Assembly (NCBI RefSeq): GCF_901709675.1
Contig: NC_051105.1
Span: 6,811,104-6,875,103, forward strand
Direction: 5' to 3'
Length of the DNA: 64,000 bases
Origin: Syngnathus acus
Lineage: Eukaryota; Chordata; Actinopteri; Syngnathiformes; Syngnathidae
Position numbers and translations under genes: made by a program. The stretch's first letter is position 1, and every line of letters starts with the position of its first letter. A model generated the notes under the pieces. That model saw only the letters and a list, made by a program, of their open reading frames with translations. It was not told the origin of the DNA and did no database searches. Shown piece after piece: positions 49,701-60,399 of the stretch.

Positions 49701-52700
49701 CTTAGAAGTGAAAAAAAAATTACCATTTAAGTTGGTAAGAAAAGAAATTCCCCCTTGCAATAAATCATTTGCACAAGACTCTTGTATCCTTTGTCCATTT
49801 TTGGAATTCACCAACACCAGAGCGGAAGTTATTTGGCCTGATGGGAATCTGATGCACAGGAGATGAATGGGCCCCAAGATGCAGAGAGCAAAAAAGACTC
49901 ATCAAACTGAACCGCGGGCATGTTTGTATAGGAAAGGGTTCTTCCGATAAGCATAAAACCTGCGCTCATTAAGTGGAAAGCGGTCATGCGAGCTGGCAGA
50001 GGCTCGACCCGCTCTGCTCTGCTGCTCAGCTACTGCTGTGCATTTCTGTAGCTAGCGCTGACTTACGACTTCAATTACGGCTGCGGTAGCGGTCTGCAAA
50101 AAGAAGCATTCAGAAGAGAGATGGAAAGACAACATGGAATAGAAAATCGGAGAGGATTTGCGTGTCTTAGCCACCACACAGGTTTGCTTTTGCCACGACG
50201 TCAATAACGAACTTGACCTGGAGCGACCTGAAACCAGCGTGACGAATTAAAAGGCTCTCACAAAATTAGTTTCTGGTTCGATGCACGCCCGGAAGACTCG
50301 TCTCTCGCTACCCGTTATGACCCCTGCGCATCGGCGGGTTGTGTGTTTGTAAACAGGCGGTAGGAAAATAAAAAAATGTGGCATGAATGCAGCCTGTGCG
50401 CAGAGTGCCGCCTTAGGTGAGCTCACGGGCAAAGCAAAGTATAGCAGCCGAAAAACAAAGAAGGAGATTTACCACCATGTCAGTGGCAATAACCTCGCCA
50501 TAACAGCAAACACAACACCGTAGCGTTATTATTCATGAAACACCGGCGAGGAAGCTGCTTGAAGAAAAATGTAAACATAATGGAGAGAATTATGAGGAGG
50601 AGGAGGGAAGCGGGGAATTATAAAATATTGAAAAATCACAAGCGTGCAAAAGAAGCTGGCGCGGAGGGGAGGAGGGCGCACTGAGGAAAAACATGCTGCT
50701 AAGTGAGAGCACGGGGACCAGTGAGGACATTAAAAGAGACTTATGAGCGGAGCGAGAAGAAAAACGCATGAAGACGGAGATGGAGCGGCTAAGGAGAGGG
50801 CGGGCCGTAATGAAGACGGACAGCTTCTATTCATGGCCCGATAAGCGAGAACCTCTGATCGCTGCAGTCGCTATCAATAACAGCTCGGTGGCAAGTACTT
50901 CACCGCGATGAAAAGGGGCGAACACGTGTGGCATCCGCTCGAGCCATTCCATATTAAAAAAACGAGGATAACCCCAGAGAACTATTAGAGAAAGGGAGCA
51001 GGGCGTGATAAAGTTGCGAGGAGTCGACGACATAAATCCTCAAACTCGAAGCGCGGCGACAAGATAACACAACAAGGGAGCTAGATAAGAAATAATGAGG
51101 AGAAGAATGAAAGGTAGTCAAGCGAGCGGAAAGGTGTGAGCAGTCGGGATGGGCGTATGAGCACATTTGTTATACGTTAATTGTGTGGTGATGTGTTTGT
51201 GCACAATTGATTGGTGTTCAGTGACTTATTTCTTTGACCAAACTCTTCAGGTTCAAAAAAAATAACCCAAAAAACTTGGGTTGTTTTGAGGGTAAGGGGC
51301 CAGGGATGCAATGAAGGTTAGGGAGATAAAAAACAAAACAAAAAAAACACACACCTGAAATTTACACATTGAGGCAATAATGATATGATCCAATGAAACT
51401 AAGGTTGAACTTTTTGTCCATAATTCTAAATATGATACTTGGCACAAACCAACCACCCAAAAGAAAATCATAGCGACAGTGAAGCACAGTTGTGACAGCA
51501 TCACGCTAGGGGGGCTGTTTTTCTTCAGCTGGGTTTAGTCAAGGTGGAGGGGATTACCAACCGTTCAGAAAAACTGTAAATGTTAGCACAAAACCTTCAG
51601 GCTGCTGATAGAATCCCCCCCCCCCCACCCTCACTAGAACATCTTAACTTCATATCAGGTTAATCGGAGGCACTTTCAATTGTCAGGTGTGTGTGACCCC
51701 AATTTGACACGAGGTGAAACGCGAGCGGTTAATTGTGAATACAAACCCATCCCCAGCAATACGAAAATCTCCACACTTGTGTACCACAATCTTTTTTACT
51801 CCAATTGATTTTTGTTTTTAATGATTTATCTTGCATACAGTATTTAAAAAATCTAGCATCTTTAAAAAGGGATGTGTAGACTTTATATCCACAGTATATC
51901 AAAATCATATATATGTCCTAAAATTGAGAATGAATCAATTTACTGTTCATTTTCCTCATGGTCGAGCATGGAAATGTAGTCAAAAGTTCATCGGCGGTAC
52001 GAGCTAAAGTGGGACAGCCCCTTTTTGCTCCCCCTCTATCCTCCCCCAGGCGACATCCCCATCATCCTTCTGGCCCGGCCCGGACAATAACCTCTTAATG
52101 TCCTACTCCACACGCTAGACACGCGCCGGCTAAAATGATGAGAAAAAATGATTGAACTTCTCAAACCATCATTAATCTAAACTCCACTTCCATTATTGAA
52201 TATTCCACATAATTATTTGTGCGTGTTTTCTGTATGCATATTAGAGTGTGTACGTGTGTAGTTTGTGTCATGATGATATGAGATTGTATCAGGGGATGAA
52301 GGCTTCCCCGGCATGCCGCCATGCTCAACATATGTTTGCCATTATTGTGCTGCAGCGAGACACAACAGCGAAAACCCAATCAGGTGAAATGTGATGAGAC
52401 AGCCGCAGTAGATGCAAAAGTGGATCGCATCTTCTAAAGTCTTTTTGGGGGATTACACTGGGGGAGATCCTCTAAGAAAATTAAACATGGGCCGTGGGAG
52501 GTCAGGCCCCCTCCCTGCTGTGTTTGCATGTTGCGTGCATACATTGGATTGATGGTGCTAAGCAACAGACCACCCGCCTGTGCAGGATAATTCAAGAAAT
52601 GAAGTACGCACACGCGTGCAGACGCTGGATGTGCGGCCACGTGACTAACGGCATATTATAATTCGGAGGAATCACATGTACACAAAGACAAAAATATTGG

Positions 52701-55700
52701 GACACTTGCAGAAGATCCCTACCCAAAATAAAAATCTGCTTGGTTTTACCCTGACAAGATCATAAAGTGGTAATCAAGTATATTTTTTTACATTACAATG
52801 ATATGTTCTATGCACTTGCATAAGTCGAAACGTGGCATTTTGATTAACGATGCGTTTGTGGGATATTAATTAAACAGTAAAATCTACCGTAATTTTCGGA
52901 CTATAAGTCGCACCGGAGTATAAGTCGCACCAGCCATAAAATGCCCAAAAAAGTGAAAAAAAACCATATATATGTATGTAAGTCGCTCCTGAGTATAAGT
53001 CGCCCCCCCACCCAAACTATGAAAAAAAACCGCGACTTATAGTCCGAAAATTACGGTACTTGCTTTGATCCATCTCAACGGGCAGCCATTTTGTCACTTG
53101 CAATGCCATCACAGGGCTCAGGTAGGGGCCGCCTCACCTGGTCATGTGACTTTCACAAGCTGAGCCTGGAGGCACTGTGATGTCATTTTGTGGCATCTCA
53201 GCCTGAACACTAGAGAATACTATGAAAAGGACTGCATGAAAAAGAGATGAAGAAAAACATAGAGTCTAGTGGATTTCAACAAGTAGAAATATAGATGCCA
53301 TTTTACCTCTGGGTGTTGAGTACAAAAAAGTACAAAGAAACAAGAGTGCTTCTTGAGAATAACAAGACGGCACAACATTTGCAGTCAGATCAAGTGTTGT
53401 CATCTGGCTAGGTAACCAAAGTCATTTGCATGAAATATCAAAACGTAGAATTTCCTCAATAAAACGTCCCCTTTAAATTGAGGACATTGGCGGAAGCATC
53501 AAGAAGCCGACAGATATAATTCCACCTCTGCGTCGCTGGGAATCGAGGGTGAGCCGGGTTTGCTGCGAATATGCAAAGCAAGCGGAGAAAAAGCTTTCCC
53601 AGGCACACTGCGAGGAAGACACGCCAGCATGCCAGCACGCCGATGTATACAAGCACATGTCGACGCGCACGCCACGCGAGCCGGGCGCCTCATGCATATT
53701 AAGCAGCTACCGGGAGAAGAGCGATTTAGAGTCGCTCAATTGTCTATCTGGTCAGTCGCTGTGTTTGCTCACACCTCATTTCACACGAGGCCTTTGTGAG
53801 GGACGGAAGACTCGGGTCTGATTGGCTTGCGCTCGGGGAAAAATAGAGAGGAAATGGAAACAAATCATCTGTGTGAATGAAGGTCCCCGGACGTGGCGAG
53901 GACTGAAGGAATTTGCCGCACAAAGTACACAATGATTGCTTTGTCACACTTGCTGACTGACTTCCACTTGACAACTTATCACATAATCATGGTCACGGAT
54001 GGAATAGCAGGGTGGTTGAACACTTTAGCCCAAAAGGAAAAAAAAAAGGACCTTGAATGAATCCCCCTGCAGACAGTGCGGGTTACAGCAAAAGTAAAGT
54101 GCCCACCGGGGGGAAGTAAATGAGCTTTCAGAATGATGAGGCGATTTCCAAATACGTCCTGAAGGGCTCGTCGACGCAGCGTCTTCGGTGTGGATGGCTA
54201 AGGTCACAACACAGACGCGGCGCTATCTTGCAATGTCCTTGTGTGTATGTGCCTCCTTATTTCTGCGTGCATGTGTATGGGGATCGATATTGCGCAATGA
54301 GAGCCGGTCAAGTCTGCTCACATTCCTCTGTCTCGCTGCGAAAGACTTATTGATCATCCGAGTGTGTCTTTGTTAGCACAATTGTTGCCTGTAGACACGC
54401 TAAAGGACACGAGGAAAAGTCATAACCGTGCATGCTCATAATCTAAGTTTATGATCATAATTTTTTTATCAGACGGAATATATGGGCTATCTGATTGAGA
54501 CATATTTGCTTCAATCAATATTAGAACCATCCCACCTGCTACCGTTTTTTTTGGCCCGCAGACCAGAGGTTGGAGACCGTAGCTCTTACGTTGCCTCAAA
54601 AGGTGGCATTTTATGCAAGCTGTGCCTGTTGCCGATGTTATGACAAGATGTGCTGGGTAATCATCAACATAATAGAGCGGTGGCCTTTTTTGTGCAATTT
54701 CATTCATATTTCTGAAGAGAACACAATGCATTCCGTGCCAGCAATTTGCCTTTCAGATGATTGCTGATCATAATACATAACGGCAAACCACACGACTCAA
54801 TCATATTTGCTCCAAATTGGTTCTTCAGGTACCACAGGGCCTTTTTCCTTACCTGCATTATGAATTATGTATTGTGCAGTTGAGCCATACAAGACTGTGT
54901 TAAATTGGGCCAGTGTGTATCAGTGTGACAATTTGTTGTTGGACTTTAGCCACTAATTGGGAGTGTGTGTCTGTGAGTGTGTGTTTGTGGCACAGAGGTC
55001 CAGGACAGGTAGCATGGACAGTTTAATGCCTCCGCTGAGAAAAAACAAGTTCAAGGAGAGAAGGCTCGCTCTCTTTATCACACTTTCCCACACTGACCCG
55101 ACTGTCTGGGTTCTTTGCTTCCCGTCTTCCTGCCTTCTTCCCACTTTGTTCTTTCTTCCTGTGGGATCTTTAGCCATCCATTCGCCTAGCTCCATTAGGA
55201 GACCGCGCCCCGACGCGTGCAGAAAATGCCCACGTCTGCACACACACACTCCAATTAGTTGCTAAACTGGAGACCAAGAGCAATTAGAAAGCGGACATCC
55301 TCTCAGCTCATCCTCTCAGTGTGTGTGTGTGTGTTGCGATGTGTCCACCAATCAGGGTGACAAGAATGTCTGCAGCGTTTTACCTGGTTGGAGGACGCTG
55401 ATTCCGAGCAGGTTAGATGTGCGGTTGGCTACTCGGCTCCAGCTGTTGTCGTAGTTTTTCCGCCACAGAACGGCGGTGCACTGGTACTTGCCCTCCTCGC
55501 GACGCCCCGCCCGCGTCACGGACAGCCGGAAGTTGGTGTTGGAGTGCGAGCGGTCCACGGTGGTGCGGGTGCCCAAACCGAGCAGCTGTTCGCCCCACTG
55601 CAATGTGCCTTCGCGGGTGAAAGTCACCAGGTCCTTGAACTCGCCCTCGTCCTCGTCGGAGGCCTCCGTGCCAGCCGGCATGAAGCGCCAGGTGACCGAG

Positions 55701-57760
55701 GTGGGGACGCGAGGGTTGTGACGGGGCTTGACCAAGCACAGGAGGTCAAAGGAGTCCCCGTAGGTCACAGATGGTGTCCGTGATGAGGCAGAAACCATGA
55801 AGGAGGACTCTAGTGGCGAGAGAGGAGAAGACATGATGATTAAAGGCAACGTAAAAAACTACATATTTCATTTCTGCAACCGAAACTCATTTGTACAACA
55901 GAGACTCTTCACACTTCACTTTTTTTCGCCACAGGTACATGAGAAATTAGAAATATAGTAAAGTAGCATTGCAAAATAAGATACTACGTTATATTATATA
56001 TCCATATAGACGCAGACATGAACATACATATCCACCAGAAGAAAATCAGTGCAAACCACAGCGCTAATTGATCCACCATCAACATGTACTCTAGCATTGT
56101 GATAAGTGCAGAATGTACAAAAACTGCGATAAGACATATTGCACATTTCGGCACGTGTGTCAGCATCTGCGCGAGCGCCTCGTTCAACAGCGAGAGCGTG
56201 CCTCGAAATTAACAGCGATACAAAGAAAACACAAGGGAGAGATTCTTTTTAAGCACCCGTGTTCAATCTCCGCCCATCTCGCCGCCAAGTGGAAACTGTC
56301 CTCATTAGGCAAAAATGTTGTATCATCATCATACATTGTGGTCAAAATACACCTTTGGGAGGCGTAAGATAAAGATCCTAAAATGATCTGTTGCCATGTT
56401 TGTGTCAAATACGAAGCGGAAAGCAAACAACAAAACCAAAATTTGAGGAGATACGACGATTTATTTGGGCTATGATTTCTCCCTGCTCTTGTTTTTCTGA
56501 CATGTCCTTCTGGGGAGAGAGTGTAATCAATGGTATTCTGCAGTTCGGTTCACTTAACCACCGCGGTAGAAGCTGCCTGGGGGTCTTCATTTTCTCACTG
56601 ACAAAAAAAAACATAAAACCTGGGCTGCTATTTTCACACATAAGGAAGAATTTCACAGCATAATAAGGTGGCTGGTCTATGTGTTTTGTTTTATGAATTT
56701 AGTGTTTTACAACATTTAACTTGTCCACTTGTTTGACAAAGGTACGTGATATTTGAGATTCTGCCCAAGGCCTGCGATTTGTTTTTGTTTTTTTAATGAA
56801 TGTCTTGCTGTTTTTTGTTTGGGCAATTCCAATCAAAAATATAATTTCAACAAGTTTCTTCTTTGAGGTAACTGAACTATGAATCAATTGACCTGAACTG
56901 CTTGTCGATTGATGTCAGCAAATTTTTAATGGTTTTTTTTTCGCATGTAACATTAGAACGTAACAACTACTGTACAAGCCACAGTAAGCCTAAGCAATAC
57001 GATACATTGAGAAGGATATGTACCGAACTGTACATTTGTAACCAGAGTCCAATCATTTCCATTGAAAAAAAAAGAAAAATCTTACATTTGAAACTAATCA
57101 GAATAGAATAGAATAGATCTTTATTGTCATTGCCAGAAAGTGAGCTACTGTGCCATGATGCCTACTCTTGGCTGTGGCAAACAAATGAAAAGAATAAGTT
57201 TCCCAGTGGATGTCTTTCTAGGATGCCCTCCAGGGTTTTGTTAGCGGGCAGCGGGAGTCCATTAGGAGGCTATGAATTCAATTAGGTTACAGTGACCGTA
57301 TATAATATATGGAGCATTAGGCTGCCTATCGATTCAGAGGGCAGGTCACAGTAAAACCCATCTTGTGCCCAGTAGGCCACCAGAGGAAATTCGTTTTTTT
57401 TTGTGTTTTTTTTTTTTTAGACAAAACCAGCAAGCCTTATCACAAAATAGGAAAGAAAATAACATGTCTATACAAAAGGGATTCGATAATACTTTTTGGG
57501 AAGAAAAAATGAGACACCCACACACCAAAATAAATAGAAGATAAAGTTCAACTCAAAATGACGGCCGCAAAGCAGCACACAACATTCATCTACACAGAAG
57601 AGAAGAGCGGGGAGAGACAAGAACCTCTGAACTTGTTTGCTCCAATCTACATAACACGGCTCTTGTTTCTCAAACTAATGTGTCTGCCTGAAACAAATAG
57701 CCACTTAAAAATGGACATCTCCTCTTTGTTGCAAGATAATCCGTGTGTGTGCATGTGCAT

Positions 57761-57843
<83 letters not shown>

Positions 57844-60399
57844 ACCCCCCCCCCCCTGCTCTTGACCTGCCAGCTCCTCATTGCTCCGCTCCAGTGGTTT
57901 TCTCAGCCTGTACTCAGAATGTTCTGCTTAACTCTGCACTGACTGAGGGCAGACCCATACACTGTGAAACACATCACTGCTGAATTTCCATTCTAATAAA
58001 TCCAACCAATCTATGTATGTGTGTGCGTGCACTCGCGAGTGTGTGCATAATGATTGTCACCGCAGCACGCAGCACTTGACGTGTGGCAGGTGGTGTGAGA
58101 ATGTATCCTAATAGTTCTTTACCCCCAGGCAGAACATGAATAAACCATGGGGTATTCTTCGAGTCGCCACGGACATAAGTAATGGGACACGTGGCCATTA
58201 CACCTACAGTGGATGAAAATGTGCAGGTGGAACAGCTTGCACTCTTTTGGGAAGACTTTCTCCAAGACTTTCATAAATCTTTCAACCCCCGGCTCACAAT
58301 CTCTGTTCTGGCTCAGAATATGATTGATGGATGCTGATTTTATCCGTAAACAAATAATGAGTTTGATTCGTCTTTCTGTTGTGATGCCACATTTTGTCGG
58401 TCTCCAATTCCACGGGTTGAGTATATGCTGTCTCAGAAAGTGTGTCTAGTTCCGCACATGTGAATGTTCTTGGAAAGACTTGGAGAAAAAAAAAAAAAAA
58501 CTTACCGACAGTTTTGACGGTGACCATCTTCGTGTCTGACGTCTCTCCAATCTGCACCCAGCTGAGTTCCGCTTCAGCGCCGCTTTGAAACCACTCAGTT
58601 GCAGTGCAGCTGTACTGCCCCTCATCCTCTGGCAAGACGTTGTAGATGGAGAGTAAGAAGGTGTCAGCCCTCGACCTTTCAACTCGAATCTCGCCATAGG
58701 TGGAGCGCTCCCTGTAGGCTTCGCTGTGCCGAACCGTGCCGTCTCTGTCCAGAGAGGCCAACCTCTGGGCGGGTTCGTTGCCCTCCTTGTCCGTCCACTG
58801 CCAGACGACAGACAGAAGGCCTGTGGTGGACTGCACCAAGCAGGTCAACTGCATCACGTTGCCCTCCAGAACCTCAGACGAATTGCTAGACAACAAGACG
58901 GTCATGTTGCTCTCTGGAAGGAAAACACAATAAAGGTCAGCAAGTGATGAGATGAAGTCCATTTTTAAAAATGCTTTCCCAAACTGAATCCAAGAGACAA
59001 GAGGAATCCCACTTTGAGTATTTGAAAGAACACAAGCCCAGGGGCAATGAGCGGTTGATATCGCCGGGTCGTTTGTGGCCCCAGGCGCATCAGAGTGACT
59101 GCTCGAGAGCAGTCCGTGGCGGGTTTGGGATTGTGTAGGGAGGGGATAGCGCTGTTAGTCTTTCGGAACCTGCGGTAGATAATTCACTGAGCTAAGAAGA
59201 TCACAAGAGGCAGATGAAGAGGAGGGTAAGAAGTCCTTCCAGGCTCTCTTGCTTGCTTTCACCACAACCTCATCACTTCAAAAACATCACAAAGCTCCAG
59301 TTAACCCAAAAACTAAAGTGATGTCACAGAAGATCCCCCAACCCTCCCTTTTTTTCTCCCCTCAGGCCAAACTCTGTTCTTCCTTCCTAATAAAGCCGCG
59401 AGAAGTGTATGAATATGGATTGCGTTAGCCTCTTATCTTCTATCACACTCAAACCTAGAAATCCTATTTTTTCACATTCATTCCAAGACTTTCATACCTG
59501 AGATGACGCCACAAAAACAGATTGATCACGACACAATATGGATATTTTTTTTCCAGAGCTCGAGAGTAAATTTACAGTGATCAACCAACGCTCTTCATCC
59601 AGCCTGGGGAACCTCTTGGCAGACCCTGATGAGTCTTTCTTTGCGTCTTTTTATTTCTTTGTCGTCTTATTTCATGGCTGTTAGTTCAACCTCTGTAAGT
59701 CTAGACTCTGCAGCTTTCCATTATACTGCCCCCCCCCTTCCAACCCTCTTTATGGGAAGCGCCATAATTCTACATTACAATTCCTTAGTAATCCACTCAA
59801 AGGGAAAATACATTAGGAATAAGAGGAGCATTATCTGATCGCTACTTACTCACAGCTAACAATAGAGGCTATCTGTCAAGGCACAGGGAGAGAGGTGGGG
59901 ACATTCAATACCACTAAAACTGCTCTTATGAATAGCTCATGATTCTTAGTGTAATTGACAAGTAAGGACAGAACAACTAAGCCAGTGGCCTCGTGACCGG
60001 ATTATGACTCACTGAGCGGCTGCACTGTGATCTGAACGTTGCGGGACCGCTTGCTTCGGTCGATGAAGTCTCCCGTGGGTGTCTTTTCCCGCTCCGTCAC
60101 GCGGCAGATGTATTTGCCGGCGTCGTCGGGTCGTAGGTGCTGCAGCTTGAGCAGGTGAACGCTGGGGCTTTCCTTGCGCACCGTCATATGGCCGGTGGCT
60201 TCGCGGGCCATGTAGTCGGGGCCCAGGACGGGCACGGCACTGGGGCCCACCACGGCCACCGGTGAGCTGCTGAAGACCCACGACACCGAGAAGAATCGCT
60301 CGGGGACGTTCTGCGCCTCAATGGTGCAGCGGAGCTCCAGCGGCTCACCGGCCGTGAAGGACCGTCGCTCCGTGCTCACCTGGATGCTGAAGTCACGAT
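40467..60399 (-). CDS. igsf3: Immunoglobulin superfamily member 3, 3' part of gene
   Basis: This is a type I membrane glycoprotein of the EWI group, which also includes PTGFRN, IGSF8 and CD101; relatives associate with tetraspanins and act in cell adhesion. Coding exons in transcript order: 60013-60399, 58506-58913, 55384-55809, 44126-44539, 41589-42026 and 40467-40717. The first five are each a single Ig V-type domain with phase-1 boundaries on both sides; the last is transmembrane plus tail. Together they encode about 774 residues. IGSF3 has eight Ig domains in about 1190 residues, so the signal peptide and roughly three Ig domains lie beyond 64000. IGSF3 rather than PTGFRN is chosen because of the cytoplasmic sequence PLLWIKEPHLSYSPTCL. 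All junctions are GT-AG. Confidence 0.93.
40718..41588 (-). other. igsf3: igsf3 intron before the terminal exon
   Basis: An 871-bp GT-AG intron. It contains copy B of the dispersed AT-rich repeat (40836-41066). Nothing else is recognised. Confidence 0.7.
40836..41066 (+). repeat. Dispersed AT-rich repeat, copy B
   Basis: Begins TAGAGCTGTC, then TTAAATTAATCGGCAACTA, and ends CGATTATTCGATTAATTGAT followed by ATTCTAGAGCGACAG. Ends and interior (AATAAAATTGTATCCGAT) match copy C at 63660-63938, and the reverse complement of copy A at 7016-7430. It lies inside an igsf3 intron. Confidence 0.55.
41589..42026 (-). CDS. igsf3: igsf3 Ig V-type exon (membrane-proximal domain, probably the eighth)
   Basis: A 438-nt phase-1 exon. 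The V-set hallmarks are Cys in IRLGCNIPS, Trp in VSWYVERP, and DRGRYYCHVEEW for the F strand and second Cys. It is the longest Ig exon here, owing to an acidic insertion DDDDE in the C-C' region and an extra Cys pair candidate (EQEC and GNGNCSPRE). NVT and NNS are N-glycosylation sequons. EEW at the end of the F strand fits the family's Glu-Trp signature. Confidence 0.93.
42027..44125 (-). other. igsf3: igsf3 intron (2.1 kb)
   Basis: No nested gene is seen. Poly-A and poly-T runs lie near 43656-43705. A short relic at 43490-43530 (CACTGGACATTTCATTAGG) resembles the TTATTAGGTACAC-type ends found in the 235-bp satellite. Confidence 0.6.
44126..44539 (-). CDS. igsf3: igsf3 Ig V-type exon (probably the seventh domain)
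   Basis: A 414-nt phase-1 exon starting with split codon G|AT (DSKLQVQKK). Key residues are Cys in RINCSIT (also an N-glycosylation sequon), Trp in VLWYV, and DSGTYYCLVEEW. After the second Cys comes EEWLSDPDGAWYRLSRDKSG, very similar to the matching part of the next exon (EEWLLNPRNAWYRLATNNSG), showing that these two domains are sister duplicates. Confidence 0.93.
47361..47435. mobile_element. Short palindromic hAT-like relic
   Basis: GGGGGTGTCCAAACTTCGGC at the left and GCCGAAGTTTTGACACCCC at the right are inverted repeats about 20 bp long around a 35-bp centre. The motif GGGTGTCAAAACTT followed by GGCCC is typical of internally deleted hAT elements in fish. The total of about 75 bp has no coding room. 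Confidence 0.6.
49473..49640. repeat. Second copy of the igsf3 3' UTR MITE family
   Basis: Shares the exact 20-bp block TAGGCCATAAATATAAAACA (49591-49610) with the element at 38684-38859 and continues to GCATTGTTCGTAACTTG. Its terminal TACAGGGG ends are missing or decayed, so this is a truncated copy and the borders are approximate. Confidence 0.55.
52885..53058. mobile_element. 174-bp MITE with long terminal inverted repeats
   Basis: The left end TACCGTAATTTTCGGACTAT and the right end ATAGTCCGAAAATTACGGTA are perfect inverted complements, extending to 27 bp through AAGTCGC. The interior repeats AGTATAAGTCGC three times. TA termini fit a TA target site as used by Tc1/mariner-like transposases. 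This TIR is a familiar fish repeat. Perfect ends suggest recent insertion. Confidence 0.88.
55384..55809 (-). CDS. igsf3: igsf3 Ig V-type exon (probably the sixth domain)
   Basis: A 426-nt phase-1 exon starting E|SSFMVSASS. Hallmarks are Cys in FDLLCLVKP, Trp in VTWRF and EEGKYQCTAVLW. The family's EW signature is replaced by LW here. NRTSN is an N-glycosylation sequon near the C terminus. An acidic stretch, EASDEDEGEF, lies in the middle. Confidence 0.93.
57105..57140 (-). repeat. Probable LINE 3' end with GAATA repeats
   Basis: AGAATAGAATAGAATAGATC followed by TTTATTGTCATTGCC is typical of the 3' tails of some fish LINEs, where the tail is a short tandem repeat (TATTC on the minus strand). 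Only the tail is present. Confidence 0.45.
57767..57840 (+). repeat. (GT)37 microsatellite followed by a C run
   Basis: Thirty-seven uninterrupted GT dinucleotides (74 bp) are followed by GAG and a run of about eleven C at 57845-57855. The purity predicts high length polymorphism. Open frames through it, such as 57558-57842, are artefacts. Confidence 0.98.
58506..58913 (-). CDS. igsf3: igsf3 Ig V-type exon (probably the fifth domain)
   Basis: A 408-nt phase-1 exon. The N terminus is SNMTVLLSSNSSEVLEG, with NMT and NSS sequons. Hallmarks are Cys in MQLTCLVQS, Trp in VVWQWTD and DEGQYSCTATEW. The EW signature is present (TEWF). The exon ends VKTVG with donor GTAAGT (minus strand). Confidence 0.93.
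58914..60012 (-). other. igsf3: igsf3 intron (1.1 kb)
   Basis: A GT-AG intron with no nested gene and no recognisable repeat apart from a short C run near 59730-59739. Confidence 0.65.
60013..60399 (-). CDS. igsf3: igsf3 Ig V-type exon (probably the fourth domain)
   Basis: A 387-nt phase-1 exon. It begins RDFSIQVSTERRSF after acceptor CTTTAG (minus strand) and ends VQPL before donor GTGAGT. Hallmarks are Cys in LELRCTIEA, Trp in VSWVF and DDAGKYICRV. After the second Cys comes TEREKTPTGDF, so the aromatic Trp of the EW signature is missing in this domain. Its last base is A, giving Lys at the junction with the next exon where the other junctions give Glu or Asp. Confidence 0.92.

Larger units (their letters stand above)
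44540..55383 (-). other. igsf3: Largest igsf3 intron (10.8 kb)
   Basis: No nested gene is recognised on either strand. It holds the hAT-like palindrome at 47361-47435, the repeat at 49473-49640 and the MITE at 52885-53058, plus an A-rich run near 46530 and a C-run near 51617. Stretches of unique, moderately GC sequence at about 47640-47760 and 50500-51130 could be conserved regulatory DNA, which only comparison could show. Confidence 0.55.
55810..58505 (-). other. igsf3: igsf3 intron (2.7 kb)
   Basis: No nested gene. Contains a probable LINE 3' tail at about 57105-57140, a poly-T run near 57405-57418 and the GT microsatellite at 57767-57840. Confidence 0.6.

Noticed and set aside
57558-57842. 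Open frame ending in alternating Cys-Val
   Set aside because: It is simply the GT microsatellite translated.
41589-60399. Assignment of the Ig gene to PTGFRN, IGSF8 or CD101
   Set aside because: All share EWI-type Ig exons, but the cytoplasmic sequence with PLLWIKEPHL and the PFPIFGIL transmembrane helix fit IGSF3.
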